In this document: piece after piece, positions 16,256 through 25,220 of the stretch
How the letters are laid out: the number at the start of each line of letters is the position of its first letter
How positions within the stretch are numbered: the stretch's first letter is position 1
Assembly: GCA_937919655.1 (NCBI GenBank)
Contig: CALFPJ010000026.1
Span: 1 to 64,000 of the forward strand
Reading direction: 5' to 3'
Source: an uncultured Gemmatimonadales bacterium
GTDB lineage: Bacteria > Gemmatimonadota > Gemmatimonadetes > Longimicrobiales > Gaopeijiaceae
DNA length: 64,000 nt
Made by a program: the position numbers and the translations under genes
The notes under the pieces: model-generated
Databases searched by the model: none
What the model saw: only the letters and a program-made list of their open reading frames with translations
Told to the model about the DNA's origin: nothing

Positions 16256-18798
16256 GGCTGGCCCGGGCCGCGAGTGCGCGGCACCTGCTCACCCACCCCG
16301 GGCAACTCGCCCTGTGCGTAATCGGCGTCGCCATGGGGGTAGCGGTCGTGGTCTCGATCGACCTCGCGGTGCAGGCGTCGCAAACCGCGTTCCGCGTGTC
16401 CACGGAGACGGTGGCGGGTCGCGCGACGCATCAGGTGGTGGCCGGCCCCGGTGGAATCCCCGACGAGGTCTTCGCGGCAATCCGGATCGACCTGGGCGTG
16501 CGCGAGTCGGCTCCGGTGGTGGAGGGCTTCGCGCGCGCCGACGCCTTCCCCGGCGTCGCCATGAGGATCCTGGGTGTGGACCCGATTTCCGAGGGGCCTT
16601 TCCGCGGCTTTTCCGTCGCTGGGGACGGCGTGGATGCGTCACGGATGCTCACGCTGCCGGGCGCGGTGCTGTTGCTGGACGAGACTGCGCTCGCAGCCGG
16701 CCTGACGGAGTTGGACACCTTGCTCATTCGTGTGGCCGGCGCACCCGTCCGCCTCACGGTGGCCGGGCTGATCACTCCCGCGGACGAGACCGCGAGGGCG
16801 GGGCTCCGGGATGTGCTCCTCACCGACATCGCGGTGGCACAGGTCGCCCTCGGTCGGGTCGGGGTGCTGGACCGCATCGACCTCATCCTGCCGGACGGCC
16901 GCGCCGGAGACAGTCTAGCGGCCGGGATCGCGGCCTTGATCCCGGCGTCGGCCACGCTCGAGACCGCCGGTACGCGCACCGCGGCCATGTCAGGCATGCT
17001 CGCCTCGTTCGACCTGAATTTGCGGGCGTTGAGCCTACTGGCGATGGTCTTCGGGATGTTCTTGATATACAACGCGCTGAACTTCTCGGTCATTCAGCGC
17101 AGGGAGCTCTTCGGGCGGCTGCGAACGCTCGGCGTCGCCCGGTCCCAGATCTTCTCGAACGTGCTGGTCGAGGCGGCCGCGATCGCGCTACTGGGGACGG
17201 TGCTCGGCCTGGGCCTGGGCGTGCTTCTGGGCCGGGGACTGGTCGGCATGGTGACCCAGACCATCAACGACCTCTACTTGGTGGTCGCGGTCCAGGGCGT
17301 CGCGGTAGACCCTTGGGTGCTGCTCAAGGGCGCCGCGATCGGGTTGGGCGCAACGGTGCTGGCGGCTCTCCCGGCCGCGCGCAGTGCCGCCAACGCCCCA
17401 CCCCGGCTGGCGCAGACACGCTCCGTCCTGGAGGAAAGCGCCCGGGAGTTTGTGCCGCTGGCGGCATGGACCGGGGTGGCGCTCCTCGCACTAGGAGGCG
17501 CTGTACTGGCGCTTTCGACCCGCAGCGTGTTGGTGAGTCTTTTCGGGCTCTTCTTCTTGATGATCGGGTTCGCGCTCCTCACTCCGCTCGGCATGCTGCT
17601 CGGACTCCGCCTCGCCTTCCCTGCACTGCAACGACTCGGGGGTATCCTCGGCGTTCTCGCCGTCCGGTCGGTGCGAAGCTCCCTGAGTCGAACCGCACCG
17701 GCCGTGGCTTCGTTGGTCGTGGCAGTTTCGGTGACGGTCGGGCTGGGCATCATGATCCAGAGCTTCAGAGGCACGCTCGTGCGCTGGCTGGACAACACCC
17801 TCCAAGCCGACATCTACGTCTCTCTTCCCTCTACCGTCGCGTCCCGTGCCGACGGCACGCTATCGCCCGAACTCATTGCCGACTTCGTAGCGCACCCGCG
17901 GGTGGTGGGACACAGCACCTACCGGGGCACGACAGCCACCGCGGAGTGGGGCACGCTTCGCCTCGTGGCGCTCGAACTCGATCCGCGGGGCGAGCGGTCT
18001 TTCGATTTCCTAGAGGGCGAAAGAGCGCAAGCCATGGACGCGTTTCGGGACGACGAAGCTGTCATCGTCTCGGAGCCTCTCGCCTTTCGACACGGGCTGG
18101 AAGTGGGCTCGCCCGTGTCGCTACGAACGGAGGTCGGACCACGAGACTTCGTCGTCGCCGGCGTGTTTTACGACTACGGTTCGGACCAAGGCGTGCTGAT
18201 GATGAGCCGCGCCACGTTCGATCGGTATTGGACCGACCCCGGGGTCACCTCGTTGGGCCTCTTCCTGGACGACGCCGCAGATGTAGACGCAACGACCCGG
18301 GAGCTTCAATCGTCGGTGCGGCCGGAAGACCTCATCTTGAGCGTGCGCTCGAACCGCGCACTGAGAGAGGGTTCGCTCGAGATCTTCGACCGCACGTTCG
18401 AGGTCACCGCGGTGCTCCGGCTGCTGGCGTTCCTCGTGGCCTTCATTGGCGTGCTCGGAGCCCTCATGGCGCTGCAGCTCGAACGGGGGCGAGAACTCGC
18501 GGTGCTGCGTGCGAACGGTCTGACGCCGGGTCAGGTCTGGCGACTCGTCACCGGCCAGACCGGGCTCTTGGGACTGATTTCCGGAGTGCTCGCGGTCCCC
18601 ATGGGGGCGCTGCTCGCGGTCGTCATGATCTACATCGTGAATCGGCGATCGTTTGGATGGACGCTTCAGATGGAAGTGGGCCCCGACGTGGCCTTCCAGG
18701 CCATCGCGCTGGCGCTCTCTGGAGCGCTCCTGGCAGGCCTCTACCCGGCGTGGAAAATGTCGCGCACACCACCGGCCCTCGGGCTCAGAGAGGAATGA
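16252..18798 (+). CDS. FtsX-like ABC permease with two permease modules
   Basis: An 848-residue inner-membrane protein with two FtsX domains: helices near residues 20-40, then 255-280, 300-340 and 355-385, a central group at 400-470 and 480-500, and the C-terminal FtsX block (LLAFLVAFIGVLGALMALQLERGRELAVLRANGLTPGQVW). Large periplasmic domains lie between. TTG at 16252 overlaps the ATPase stop (TTGA). This class moves lipids or lipoproteins from the inner membrane rather than importing nutrients; the partner lipoprotein encoded next may receive or process the substrate. Confidence 0.9.
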   Translation: MRLARAASARHLLTHPGQLALCVIGVAMGVAVVVSIDLAVQASQTAFRVSTETVAGRATHQVVAGPGGIPDEVFAAIRIDLGVRESAPVVEGFARADAFPGVAMRILGVDPISEGPFRGFSVAGDGVDASRMLTLPGAVLLLDETALAAGLTELDTLLIRVAGAPVRLTVAGLITPADETARAGLRDVLLTDIAVAQVALGRVGVLDRIDLILPDGRAGDSLAAGIAALIPASATLETAGTRTAAMSGMLASFDLNLRALSLLAMVFGMFLIYNALNFSVIQRRELFGRLRTLGVARSQIFSNVLVEAAAIALLGTVLGLGLGVLLGRGLVGMVTQTINDLYLVVAVQGVAVDPWVLLKGAAIGLGATVLAALPAARSAANAPPRLAQTRSVLEESAREFVPLAAWTGVALLALGGAVLALSTRSVLVSLFGLFFLMIGFALLTPLGMLLGLRLAFPALQRLGGILGVLAVRSVRSSLSRTAPAVASLVVAVSVTVGLGIMIQSFRGTLVRWLDNTLQADIYVSLPSTVASRADGTLSPELIADFVAHPRVVGHSTYRGTTATAEWGTLRLVALELDPRGERSFDFLEGERAQAMDAFRDDEAVIVSEPLAFRHGLEVGSPVSLRTEVGPRDFVVAGVFYDYGSDQGVLMMSRATFDRYWTDPGVTSLGLFLDDAADVDATTRELQSSVRPEDLILSVRSNRALREGSLEIFDRTFEVTAVLRLLAFLVAFIGVLGALMALQLERGRELAVLRANGLTPGQVWRLVTGQTGLLGLISGVLAVPMGALLAVVMIYIVNRRSFGWTLQMEVGPDVAFQAIALALSGALLAGLYPAWKMSRTPPALGLREE

Positions 18799-19967
18799 CG
18801 ATGCGGGCGCACGCATGGTCGGCTATGGCCGCACTGCTAGGACTCATGGGGTGCAGCCCCGTCCAAGAGGCGGACACCGAAGGCCTCTCCCTGGCCGTGA
18901 CCCTGGGAGGGACGGACACTGCGGGCTATGCCCGCGCCCTGGAGGCTCGGGACTTCCGTTTTCCCGCGGACCACGGCCCCCACCCGGACTTCAAGACCGA
19001 GTGGTGGTATGTCACGGGACACCTCACCTCCGAGTCCGGGAGGCGCTTCGGGTATCAACTCACGCTGTTTCGCAGCGCGCTTGCGCCCTCGGCCGCAGCC
19101 TCCGAATCCGTGTGGTCCACGCGACAGGCCTACATGGGGCACTTCGCAGTCTCGGACATCGACGGCGGCGCGTTCTACGCACGCGAGCGCTTCGCGCGGG
19201 GCGCCGCAGGACTGGCAGGCGCCACGGGTGATCCCCTAAGGGTTTGGCTGGAGGGATGGAGTCTCGAGGGCACCGGCGTTGGAGACGCCTTCCCCTTGCG
19301 GCTCACGGCGAGCGACGACTCGGTCGCTCTCGAACTCACGCTCGAGCCGGGAAAGGGCATCGTGCTCAATGGCGAAGACGGCTTGAGTCAGAAGAGCGCC
19401 GAGCCCGGCAACGCGTCCTACTACTACTCCCTGCCCCGCATGCCCACCGTGGGAAGCCTCCGCGTGGGCTCGGAGACGTTCGACGTGAACGGATCGTCTT
19501 GGCTCGACCGCGAGTGGAGCACATCCGTGCTCGGCAAAGGCCAAGTCGGCTGGGACTGGTTCGCGCTCCAACTGGACGACGACCGCGAGGTCATGGTGTA
19601 CCGCATTCGCCAGGCCGACGGTTCTGCGGCGCCCGAGAGTGAGGGTGCCCTCGTCGCACAAGACGGGACGAAGACCCGACTCGCATGGGAAAGCGAGATC
19701 CAGGTCGAAGATCTGGGTTCATGGACGTCACCAGACGGCCGCGCTGCGTACCCAGAACGCTGGCTGATCCGGATTCCGTCGGAAGGGCTGGAACTCGAAC
19801 TCGAGCCCCTCCTGTCTGATCAGGAACTGCGGCTCACGTTCCGCTACTGGGAGGGTGCCGTCAGTGTACGAGGCACGTCACCGGGCGGCCTCATCAAGGG
19901 GCTTGGCTACGTCGAGCTGACGGGGTACGGAGAAACGGGCCGTAGCACGGGCGTCTGGTCCCGTTAG
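18795..19967 (+). CDS. AttH/CrtC-like lipocalin-fold lipoprotein (COG5621)
   Basis: A 390-residue lipoprotein: signal peptide with lipobox LMGC at residues 18-21, then the hydroxyneurosporene-synthase/AttH fold, recognised by FPADHGPHPDFKTEWWYVTGHL, GYQLTLFR, and the second-domain SSWLDREWSTSVLGKGQVGWDWFALQL. ATG 18795 overlaps the permease stop (ATGA) and has GAGAGGA upstream. Relatives include carotenoid 1,2-hydratase, but most secreted members with an ABC partner are uncharacterised. No carotenoid genes occur in the window, so a hydratase function is not claimed. Confidence 0.88.
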   Translation: MTMRAHAWSAMAALLGLMGCSPVQEADTEGLSLAVTLGGTDTAGYARALEARDFRFPADHGPHPDFKTEWWYVTGHLTSESGRRFGYQLTLFRSALAPSAAASESVWSTRQAYMGHFAVSDIDGGAFYARERFARGAAGLAGATGDPLRVWLEGWSLEGTGVGDAFPLRLTASDDSVALELTLEPGKGIVLNGEDGLSQKSAEPGNASYYYSLPRMPTVGSLRVGSETFDVNGSSWLDREWSTSVLGKGQVGWDWFALQLDDDREVMVYRIRQADGSAAPESEGALVAQDGTKTRLAWESEIQVEDLGSWTSPDGRAAYPERWLIRIPSEGLELELEPLLSDQELRLTFRYWEGAVSVRGTSPGGLIKGLGYVELTGYGETGRSTGVWSR

Positions 19968-19979
19968 CGGCGCAACGCC

Positions 19980-20534
19980 TCACCACCCACTGGACCCTGG
20001 ATCACCCTTGAACGGCCCGACCAGGCCGGAGGTGATCCAGCCGGCATAGAACCCGCCCTCCTGCGCGCGTACCGTTTCCCCACCCAGGACGCAGTCGACC
20101 CGTTGGGGATAGAACGCCACATAGTCGCGCAGCTCCGCGAAGTCCGGGAACGGCTCCGGATAGCTCCACGCCACCTGCTCGACGCGCTCCCCCTCCTGCG
20201 TACGCACGGACCAATACCGAGCTTCACCCTTCCACTCACATCGCGACATTCCTGGCGAGGGGCGCAGAAGCTCCATCCGCACGTCGGACGGAGGGAGATA
20301 GAACGTGGGCGGACTGGCCGTCTCCAACACCCGAAGAGCGGCCGTCGTGTCGGCGATCACGGTACCGCCTAGGCGGACGACGACTTGGCGCGCATCGGCT
20401 TCGACGCGAGGTGGGCGCGGGAAATCCCATACGGACTCCTGACCCGGACCGGGAGTCTCAGCGAAGGACGGCCGCTCCGCACCCGTCCAGCGCCAACCGC
20501 CGCGCCCCCGCATGGCCCATTCTGGTAATTGCAT
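19980..20534 (-). CDS. DUF427 family protein
   Basis: A 184-residue cytosolic protein with two DUF427-like halves: the family core GGTVIADTTAALRVLET followed by FYLPPSDVRMELLRPS and CEWKGEARYWSV, then AWSYPEPFPDFAELRDYVAFYP. Strong ribosome site GAGGAGG upstream of ATG 20534. Function unknown, but DUF427 genes travel with photolyase, TspO and DUF2177 genes. Last gene of the leftward operon starting at 24120, separated by 59 nt from the TspO/receptor gene; tail-to-tail with the AttH gene (12 nt gap). Confidence 0.88.
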   Translation of the reverse strand: MQLPEWAMRGRGGWRWTGAERPSFAETPGPGQESVWDFPRPPRVEADARQVVVRLGGTVIADTTAALRVLETASPPTFYLPPSDVRMELLRPSPGMSRCEWKGEARYWSVRTQEGERVEQVAWSYPEPFPDFAELRDYVAFYPQRVDCVLGGETVRAQEGGFYAGWITSGLVGPFKGDPGSSGW

Positions 20535-20593
20535 GCGTGCCTCCTCGACGCGGATGCATGTCCCGCGACTTGTTGATGAGCGTGAAGCTAGAA

Positions 20594-23500
20594 CTAGAAC
20601 TCAAGGCTGAACCCGAACGTCGGCAACAACCCCGACCCATCGATGGGCATGATCCTATTCGGGTAGATGGGATTCTCCGTATAGGCGAACCCGACCGCGT
20701 TCTTCCGGTTCAGTACGTTTTGAACATCCAGATAGACCACCCCGTTCCATCCCGAATAGCTGAGCCGGCGCTCGGCGCGCACGTCCAGTCGGACGTAAGA
20801 CGGCGTGCGAATCTCTCCGATCCGGCTCCAGTCGGGCGTACCCCTGCCGGTGATCGCGTAGGAGGCGGCCGATGCCTCCACGTCCCAGGGTGTTGTGGCG
20901 AGCCCCGACAGCCATCTGAGCTTGGTTCCGAACTCCCATGAGCCGCTGGGTCGGAGCCCTGCCGTCAGGTCCATCGCGTGACGTCGGTCCCATGCCGAGG
21001 CCCTCAAGACACCGTCCAATCCCGCGAATTCGCTCCACGACAACGTGTACGCTCCGAGCAAATAGACCTTCTGCAACAGCTTCTGCTGAACGAGGAGCTC
21101 CATGCCTCGGGCCCTCCCTGTTCCCTCGTCCGTGAGCGGCTCGGCACCGACGAATCCATAGTCCCCGCCCAAGTTGGACAGCGCGATGCGCGGGTCGTCG
21201 CGAAGGAGCGGCACACGATCGTACTCCTTTACGAAGGCCTCCGCCGAGACGCGCAGGCCGGGCGTGGCCACCCAGGAGACGCCCCCCGCCGCCTGGACGT
21301 TGCGTTGCTGCCGCAGCCCCAGGTTGGCCGGTCGGCCAGCCTCTTCCACGGAAAGCGAAAGAAGGCTCGGCGATTGATGGAATACACCCGCCGCGATCTG
21401 GAGCGACACGTCGTTCGTGACCTGCACCTTAAGCGAGCCACGCGGGGAGACCGAGAGCCCGCGATCGAGCGCGGTGACCTCGTCGGCTCGGGCTCCGACG
21501 CTCAACGAAGTCCGACTCCAGACGTCACCCGTGAACTGCGCGTAGGCGGCGACTTTCCACAGTGATGTCCTGCGATTCCATGCGAGGTCGGTCGGTAATG
21601 AGCCACCCGGCACGGCCCTTTGGAACAGCGCCACATCGAGCGAAATCTGTGTGACATCGACCCCGCCGTCGAAGGTCAGGCGATCGCCCAGAGCGAGGTC
21701 TGCCCGGCCCGAAAGACGGCTGTCGTTCTCGAGGCTCTCGTTGCTGAGAACCGGAAAACCGTCCGCACCCGGATCCTTGAAATCATAGTCGCTGGTGGAG
21801 TGACTCAGCGTCGTCGTGAGGAATCCCCCCGAAATCAGCCTCCGCCAACTCGCACCGAGCGTGTAGCTCCTTTGGTCGTTGTCGATCACCCGCTCGAAGA
21901 TCTCGAAGTTCTCGTAGTCGTCGCCAGGGGCAGGAGCCACGATCCCGAAGTTGTCGACCGCGCCGAGACCCACGAACAAGACGCGGTCCTTCGTGGTCGG
22001 CTCGAGCTCGACTCTGAACTGGGCGTCCCAATAGTCGGGCCGAATCGGCAGCCCGATCGCGGCGAACAGGAACTGCAGGTAGGACCGGCGTACGCTGAAG
22101 AGCCAGTTCCCATTCTGGCCCGCCGGACCGTCCAGCGTGAGCGCCGCTTCGGTGGCCCCGAGCGTGAAATCGCCCCGAACGCCTTCGGGACTTCCTGGAC
22201 GGTTCTCGATGCTCAGCACCGAACTGAGGGCGTCCCCGTAGCGGACAGGAAACGCGCCACTGAAGAATTCGGCCTCACGAATGAAGTCGACGTTGACCAA
22301 TCCGAGGGCACCGCCCGACGCGCCCTGCGTCGCAAAGTGGTTGATCTGGGGCACACGAATTCCGTCGAGGTAGTAGGCGTTCTCACCCGGCCCGCCACCT
22401 CGGACTAGGAGGTCATTGCGGTTGTCGACGCCGCCCAGCACGCCGGGCAACGACAAGAGTGTTCGGGAAATGTCCAGGAATCCCCCCGGCGTCCTGCGGA
22501 GCTCCTCGTTGGACAATCGTTGCACCGAGGTCGGAGCCGCCGCAGGCACTCGGAACGCGGGAGCGCCGACCACGATCCCCTCGAGCACGATGGCACGCCG
22601 CTCGAGCCGGAATTCCACATACGTGGAGCGGCTGGCCTGAAGCACGACCTCGGCTCGCCGCTCAGACCGGTAACCGATCATCTCCACTACGACGGAGACC
22701 AATCCCGGGGGCAGGCGGTCGATCCCAAAACGGCCATCGTCCGCGGTGAGCGTCTGCGCACCGGTCTCGACTACCGTAACGAGCGCACCCTGGACCGGTC
22801 GCATGTTCGCGCCGTCAAAGACCCGTCCGCGTAGCTCTGCCTCCTGGCCCGCCACGCTCACGGCCGAGAACAGCATGAGCGCCGAGGCTACCGTGGCCCC
22901 GCGACGAGCGGCCGCCCCCCAGCGCGACATGACGAGCGACACGATGCCCACCCCCACCATCGACCACCCCGTCAGTGCCAGGAGCGGCGTCTCGGAGTAG
23001 CGCGCCGCGATCCCGGCAAGCGCCCACGCCACAACCAGCGGGGTCACCCAGGCGCGCCTGCGCCAGGCCATGAAGGCCCCGAGGCCCGTGGTCACGATCA
23101 TCATGAGCGCAGACGCTACGAGCGCGACTGTATCGAGGCCGTCCCATCCAAGGGATGAGACGTACTGGAAGGTATTGGCGACCACGGCCACGAAGATCCA
23201 CGAGAGGTAGGTATTAAAGGGCAGGGCCACGAAGAGTCGATCACCCAGCGACCGTTCGTCTTCGATCCCGATCTCGACGTGAATAGCGAGGAGGGACGCC
23301 AATAGAAGCAGCATGATGATCATGGCCGCGCCAAATCGGCTGAACGAGAAGGTCACGATCCATGCGACGTTCAGCACTCCGTTCACCGGCCACCACCACC
23401 CGAGGCGCCGCAGCAACGGGTTGGCACCCTGCCCCGGCAGCGCCTGATATAGGGTGAAGCCGAACAGCGCTAGGTAAATGACACCCCAGATGCCGAAGAC

Positions 23501-23671
23501 GTAGTCGGCGGGCAGGAAGGCCGAGACGTAGCGATTGGCGATGACCCCGATCGAGTCGCCGCTCAGAGTTCCGGCTCCCGCCAGGCCGTTCAGCCACAGC
23601 ACGAAGCCGAAGGTCGCTACACTCGCCGCCTGACGGGTGCGATCGACCAGGGTCACGCCCTTCTGGTTCAT
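20594..23671 (-). CDS. TspO-like membrane domain in frame with a TonB-dependent outer-membrane receptor
   Basis: A single 1025-codon frame. Residues 1-247 form a polytopic TspO/tryptophan-rich-sensory-type domain (YVFGIWGVIYLALFGFTLYQ, RLGWWWPVNGVLNVAWIV), about eight helices. Met248 (22930) starts what looks like a separate signal peptide ending VSVAGQ at about 276, followed by a carboxypeptidase-regulatory-like domain, a TonB plug (TPGGFLDISRTLLSLPGVLGG, DLLVRGGGPGENAYYLDGI) and a 22-strand-type barrel ending GFSLEF. No good ribosome site precedes Met248. Either a true fusion processed at the internal signal, or two genes joined by loss of a stop. Overlaps the DUF2177 gene by 4 nt. Confidence 0.85.
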   Translation of the reverse strand: MNQKGVTLVDRTRQAASVATFGFVLWLNGLAGAGTLSGDSIGVIANRYVSAFLPADYVFGIWGVIYLALFGFTLYQALPGQGANPLLRRLGWWWPVNGVLNVAWIVTFSFSRFGAAMIIMLLLLASLLAIHVEIGIEDERSLGDRLFVALPFNTYLSWIFVAVVANTFQYVSSLGWDGLDTVALVASALMMIVTTGLGAFMAWRRRAWVTPLVVAWALAGIAARYSETPLLALTGWSMVGVGIVSLVMSRWGAAARRGATVASALMLFSAVSVAGQEAELRGRVFDGANMRPVQGALVTVVETGAQTLTADDGRFGIDRLPPGLVSVVVEMIGYRSERRAEVVLQASRSTYVEFRLERRAIVLEGIVVGAPAFRVPAAAPTSVQRLSNEELRRTPGGFLDISRTLLSLPGVLGGVDNRNDLLVRGGGPGENAYYLDGIRVPQINHFATQGASGGALGLVNVDFIREAEFFSGAFPVRYGDALSSVLSIENRPGSPEGVRGDFTLGATEAALTLDGPAGQNGNWLFSVRRSYLQFLFAAIGLPIRPDYWDAQFRVELEPTTKDRVLFVGLGAVDNFGIVAPAPGDDYENFEIFERVIDNDQRSYTLGASWRRLISGGFLTTTLSHSTSDYDFKDPGADGFPVLSNESLENDSRLSGRADLALGDRLTFDGGVDVTQISLDVALFQRAVPGGSLPTDLAWNRRTSLWKVAAYAQFTGDVWSRTSLSVGARADEVTALDRGLSVSPRGSLKVQVTNDVSLQIAAGVFHQSPSLLSLSVEEAGRPANLGLRQQRNVQAAGGVSWVATPGLRVSAEAFVKEYDRVPLLRDDPRIALSNLGGDYGFVGAEPLTDEGTGRARGMELLVQQKLLQKVYLLGAYTLSWSEFAGLDGVLRASAWDRRHAMDLTAGLRPSGSWEFGTKLRWLSGLATTPWDVEASAASYAITGRGTPDWSRIGEIRTPSYVRLDVRAERRLSYSGWNGVVYLDVQNVLNRKNAVGFAYTENPIYPNRIMPIDGSGLLPTFGFSLEF

Positions 23672-24120
23672 GCTAGCCCCAGCCGCCGACCCATGCCGTA
23701 CCCCGCGGCGGAGACGGTGCCGGTCACGAACGTGCCCCAGGCGATGTCCGTGAGCGCGAGCCGAAGCGGAAAGTCCCTGAAGACCGCCATAGACGTCAGA
23801 TCGAAGGTCGAATAAGCGAGTAGCCCCAAAAAGCCACCCAAGGCTACGGCCCTATGGAGCCGGCGCGCCCTCAGTCCCGGCAACACAGCAAAGACGAGAA
23901 TGCCCGCGATGTAGATGACGTAAAAGGCGACCGCTGGCGCGGGCAGAAAGGTCTCGCGCACCAGGTGCCCGACCTCGTTCTGGAAGAGGGGGCCAGCCAC
24001 CAGCCCGAGCCAGGCCGCTTCAGCGGCCAGGAGGACACCGCCGGTCATCATGTAGAGCTTCACGTATGCCACGGGAGCTTCATCCGGTAGAGCCGATTCC
24101 ATCGGCATTTTGTTGGACAT
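23668..24120 (-). CDS. DUF2177 membrane protein
   Basis: A 150-residue inner-membrane protein with four helices and the DUF2177 pattern: AEAAWLGLVAG, PAPAVAFYVIYIAGILVFAVLPGL, GGFLGLLAYSTFDLTSMAVF and LALTDIAWGTFVTG. First gene of the TspO/receptor/DUF427 operon. ATG 24120 lies inside a repeat of the candidate operator, so the in-frame ATGs at 24108 or 24102 are alternatives if transcription starts near 24115. Function unknown; often beside SDR/DUF2867 and photolyase genes. Confidence 0.87.
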   Translation of the reverse strand: MSNKMPMESALPDEAPVAYVKLYMMTGGVLLAAEAAWLGLVAGPLFQNEVGHLVRETFLPAPAVAFYVIYIAGILVFAVLPGLRARRLHRAVALGGFLGLLAYSTFDLTSMAVFRDFPLRLALTDIAWGTFVTGTVSAAGYGMGRRLGLA

Positions 24121-24183
24121 TAATATAACAATGATTCTACATTAGCTCCACTCGGCGCACTGCAGCGCGCTTTTATTAGACAT
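24113..24183 (-). promoter_or_regulatory. 11-bp repeat array and short upstream frame before DUF2177
   Basis: On the minus strand ATGTAGAA (24142-24135), TTGTTATA (24131-24124) and ATGTCCAA (24120-24113) start exactly 11 bp apart, matching the nTGTnnAn pattern of the photolyase region; ATGTCTAA recurs at 24183. A TATATT box (24127-24122) lies within. The last element also opens a 13-codon frame (24183-24142) beginning MSNK, the same four residues that begin DUF2177, perhaps a duplicated gene start or a leader peptide. Confidence 0.45.
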
Positions 24184-24422
24184 CGCTCCGACCGGGGGCG
24201 AGGCCGACCGTTCATGTCCCAGACGCCCGCTGAGCGTGGGCGGTGCCGGCCCCAACACCCCCAGCGTACCTGGGCCGACCCACAGCAACACCTAGATGAG
24301 GCGACACACGCCGAGCGTCACCCAACCTCAAATTGGAACAAACACCCCGACTGCAACCGTAGTGAACCATGCGACGTCTCAACAACTGAGATCTCCAACT
24401 CAGCCAGGCACACAACAGACAC
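24184..24422. other. Intergenic stretch without recognised gene
   Basis: Between the DUF2177 control region and the protease gene I see only a CTGAG...CTCAG inverted pair near 24386-24403 and no convincing promoter or gene. Confidence 0.4.
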
Positions 24423-25094
24423 ATGACAGACACACCGAACAGAAAGCTGAAGTTCGTGCTGGGCTTCGCGGTATTCTTCGCGGCGCTTTGGTTCATGTGG
24501 GACACGTCTGTCGTGTATCCGTTGAAGATCTTCGTCGTGCTGCTACACGAGACCAGCCACGCGATCGCCTCAGTGGCGACGGGTGGAGGCATTGATAAGA
24601 TCACGCTGGATCCGCGCCAGGGTGGCGCGTGTTACTGCTTCGGCGGCAACGCGTTCATCACCCTGACGGCCGGCTACCTGGGCAGCCTCCTTTGGGGCGC
24701 GGCCATGGTCGAGGGGGCCCGGTCGAAGAAAGTGAGAACGGATTGGGTGAACGGGTTCATTGGCGTGATGGTGGTACTGCTGACGGCGTTTTTTGTCCGA
24801 AGCGGGTTCGGCCTCCTTTTTGGGATCGCATTCGGACTCACGATGGTCATGGCGGCCAAGAAGATGGGGCCGACCATGAACCGTGGCCTGCTCTTCACGC
24901 TCGGGCTCACGAGCGTCCTTTACGCGATCCTCGACATCAAGAGCGACGTGCTCGACCGGCCTCACCTCCAGTCGGATGCAGCGATGCTCGGTGAGCTGAC
25001 CCACGTCCCGACGCTGGTCTACGGCGTACTGTGGATTGCCATCGCGCTCGGTGTCGCTTTTCTGCTTCTGAAGCGGGCCTACAAGGACGCCTAG
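24423..25094 (+). CDS. M50-family membrane metallopeptidase
   Basis: A 223-residue polytopic protein with the zinc motif HETSH at residues 42-46, within a helix, followed by AFITLTAGYLGSLLWGAAMV, as in M50B-like proteases (site-2-protease relatives). Six or so helices. The expected downstream Asp ligand may be D161 of ILDIKSDV, but I cannot confirm it. No PDZ domain. It lies alone, rightward, after the light island. Members cleave membrane-embedded regulators in some species; most short forms are uncharacterised. Confidence 0.82.
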   Translation: MTDTPNRKLKFVLGFAVFFAALWFMWDTSVVYPLKIFVVLLHETSHAIASVATGGGIDKITLDPRQGGACYCFGGNAFITLTAGYLGSLLWGAAMVEGARSKKVRTDWVNGFIGVMVVLLTAFFVRSGFGLLFGIAFGLTMVMAAKKMGPTMNRGLLFTLGLTSVLYAILDIKSDVLDRPHLQSDAAMLGELTHVPTLVYGVLWIAIALGVAFLLLKRAYKDA

Positions 25095-25220
25095 CCGCCC
25101 CTGGGACGCCTCGGGCGGACAGGCCGCCCCGGAATACAGGCGGGTCGCGCCCCGGTTAGACCCCCGCCCGCCGCACTCCCTCAAGGCGTCTCGTAGAGCC
25201 TACCCCGCGCTGAACAGCCG

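Noticed and set aside
16314-18794. Very long open frame running through the FtsX permease gene and joining the AttH gene
   Set aside because: It is an alternate frame of the permease: Arg/Gly/Pro-rich, without domains. Only the part from 18795, with a lipoprotein signal and ribosome site, is real.
18795-19967. Carotenoid 1,2-hydratase (CrtC) assignment
   Set aside because: The fold is shared, but no carotenoid or photosynthesis genes are near and the ABC partner points to the uncharacterised COG5621 group.
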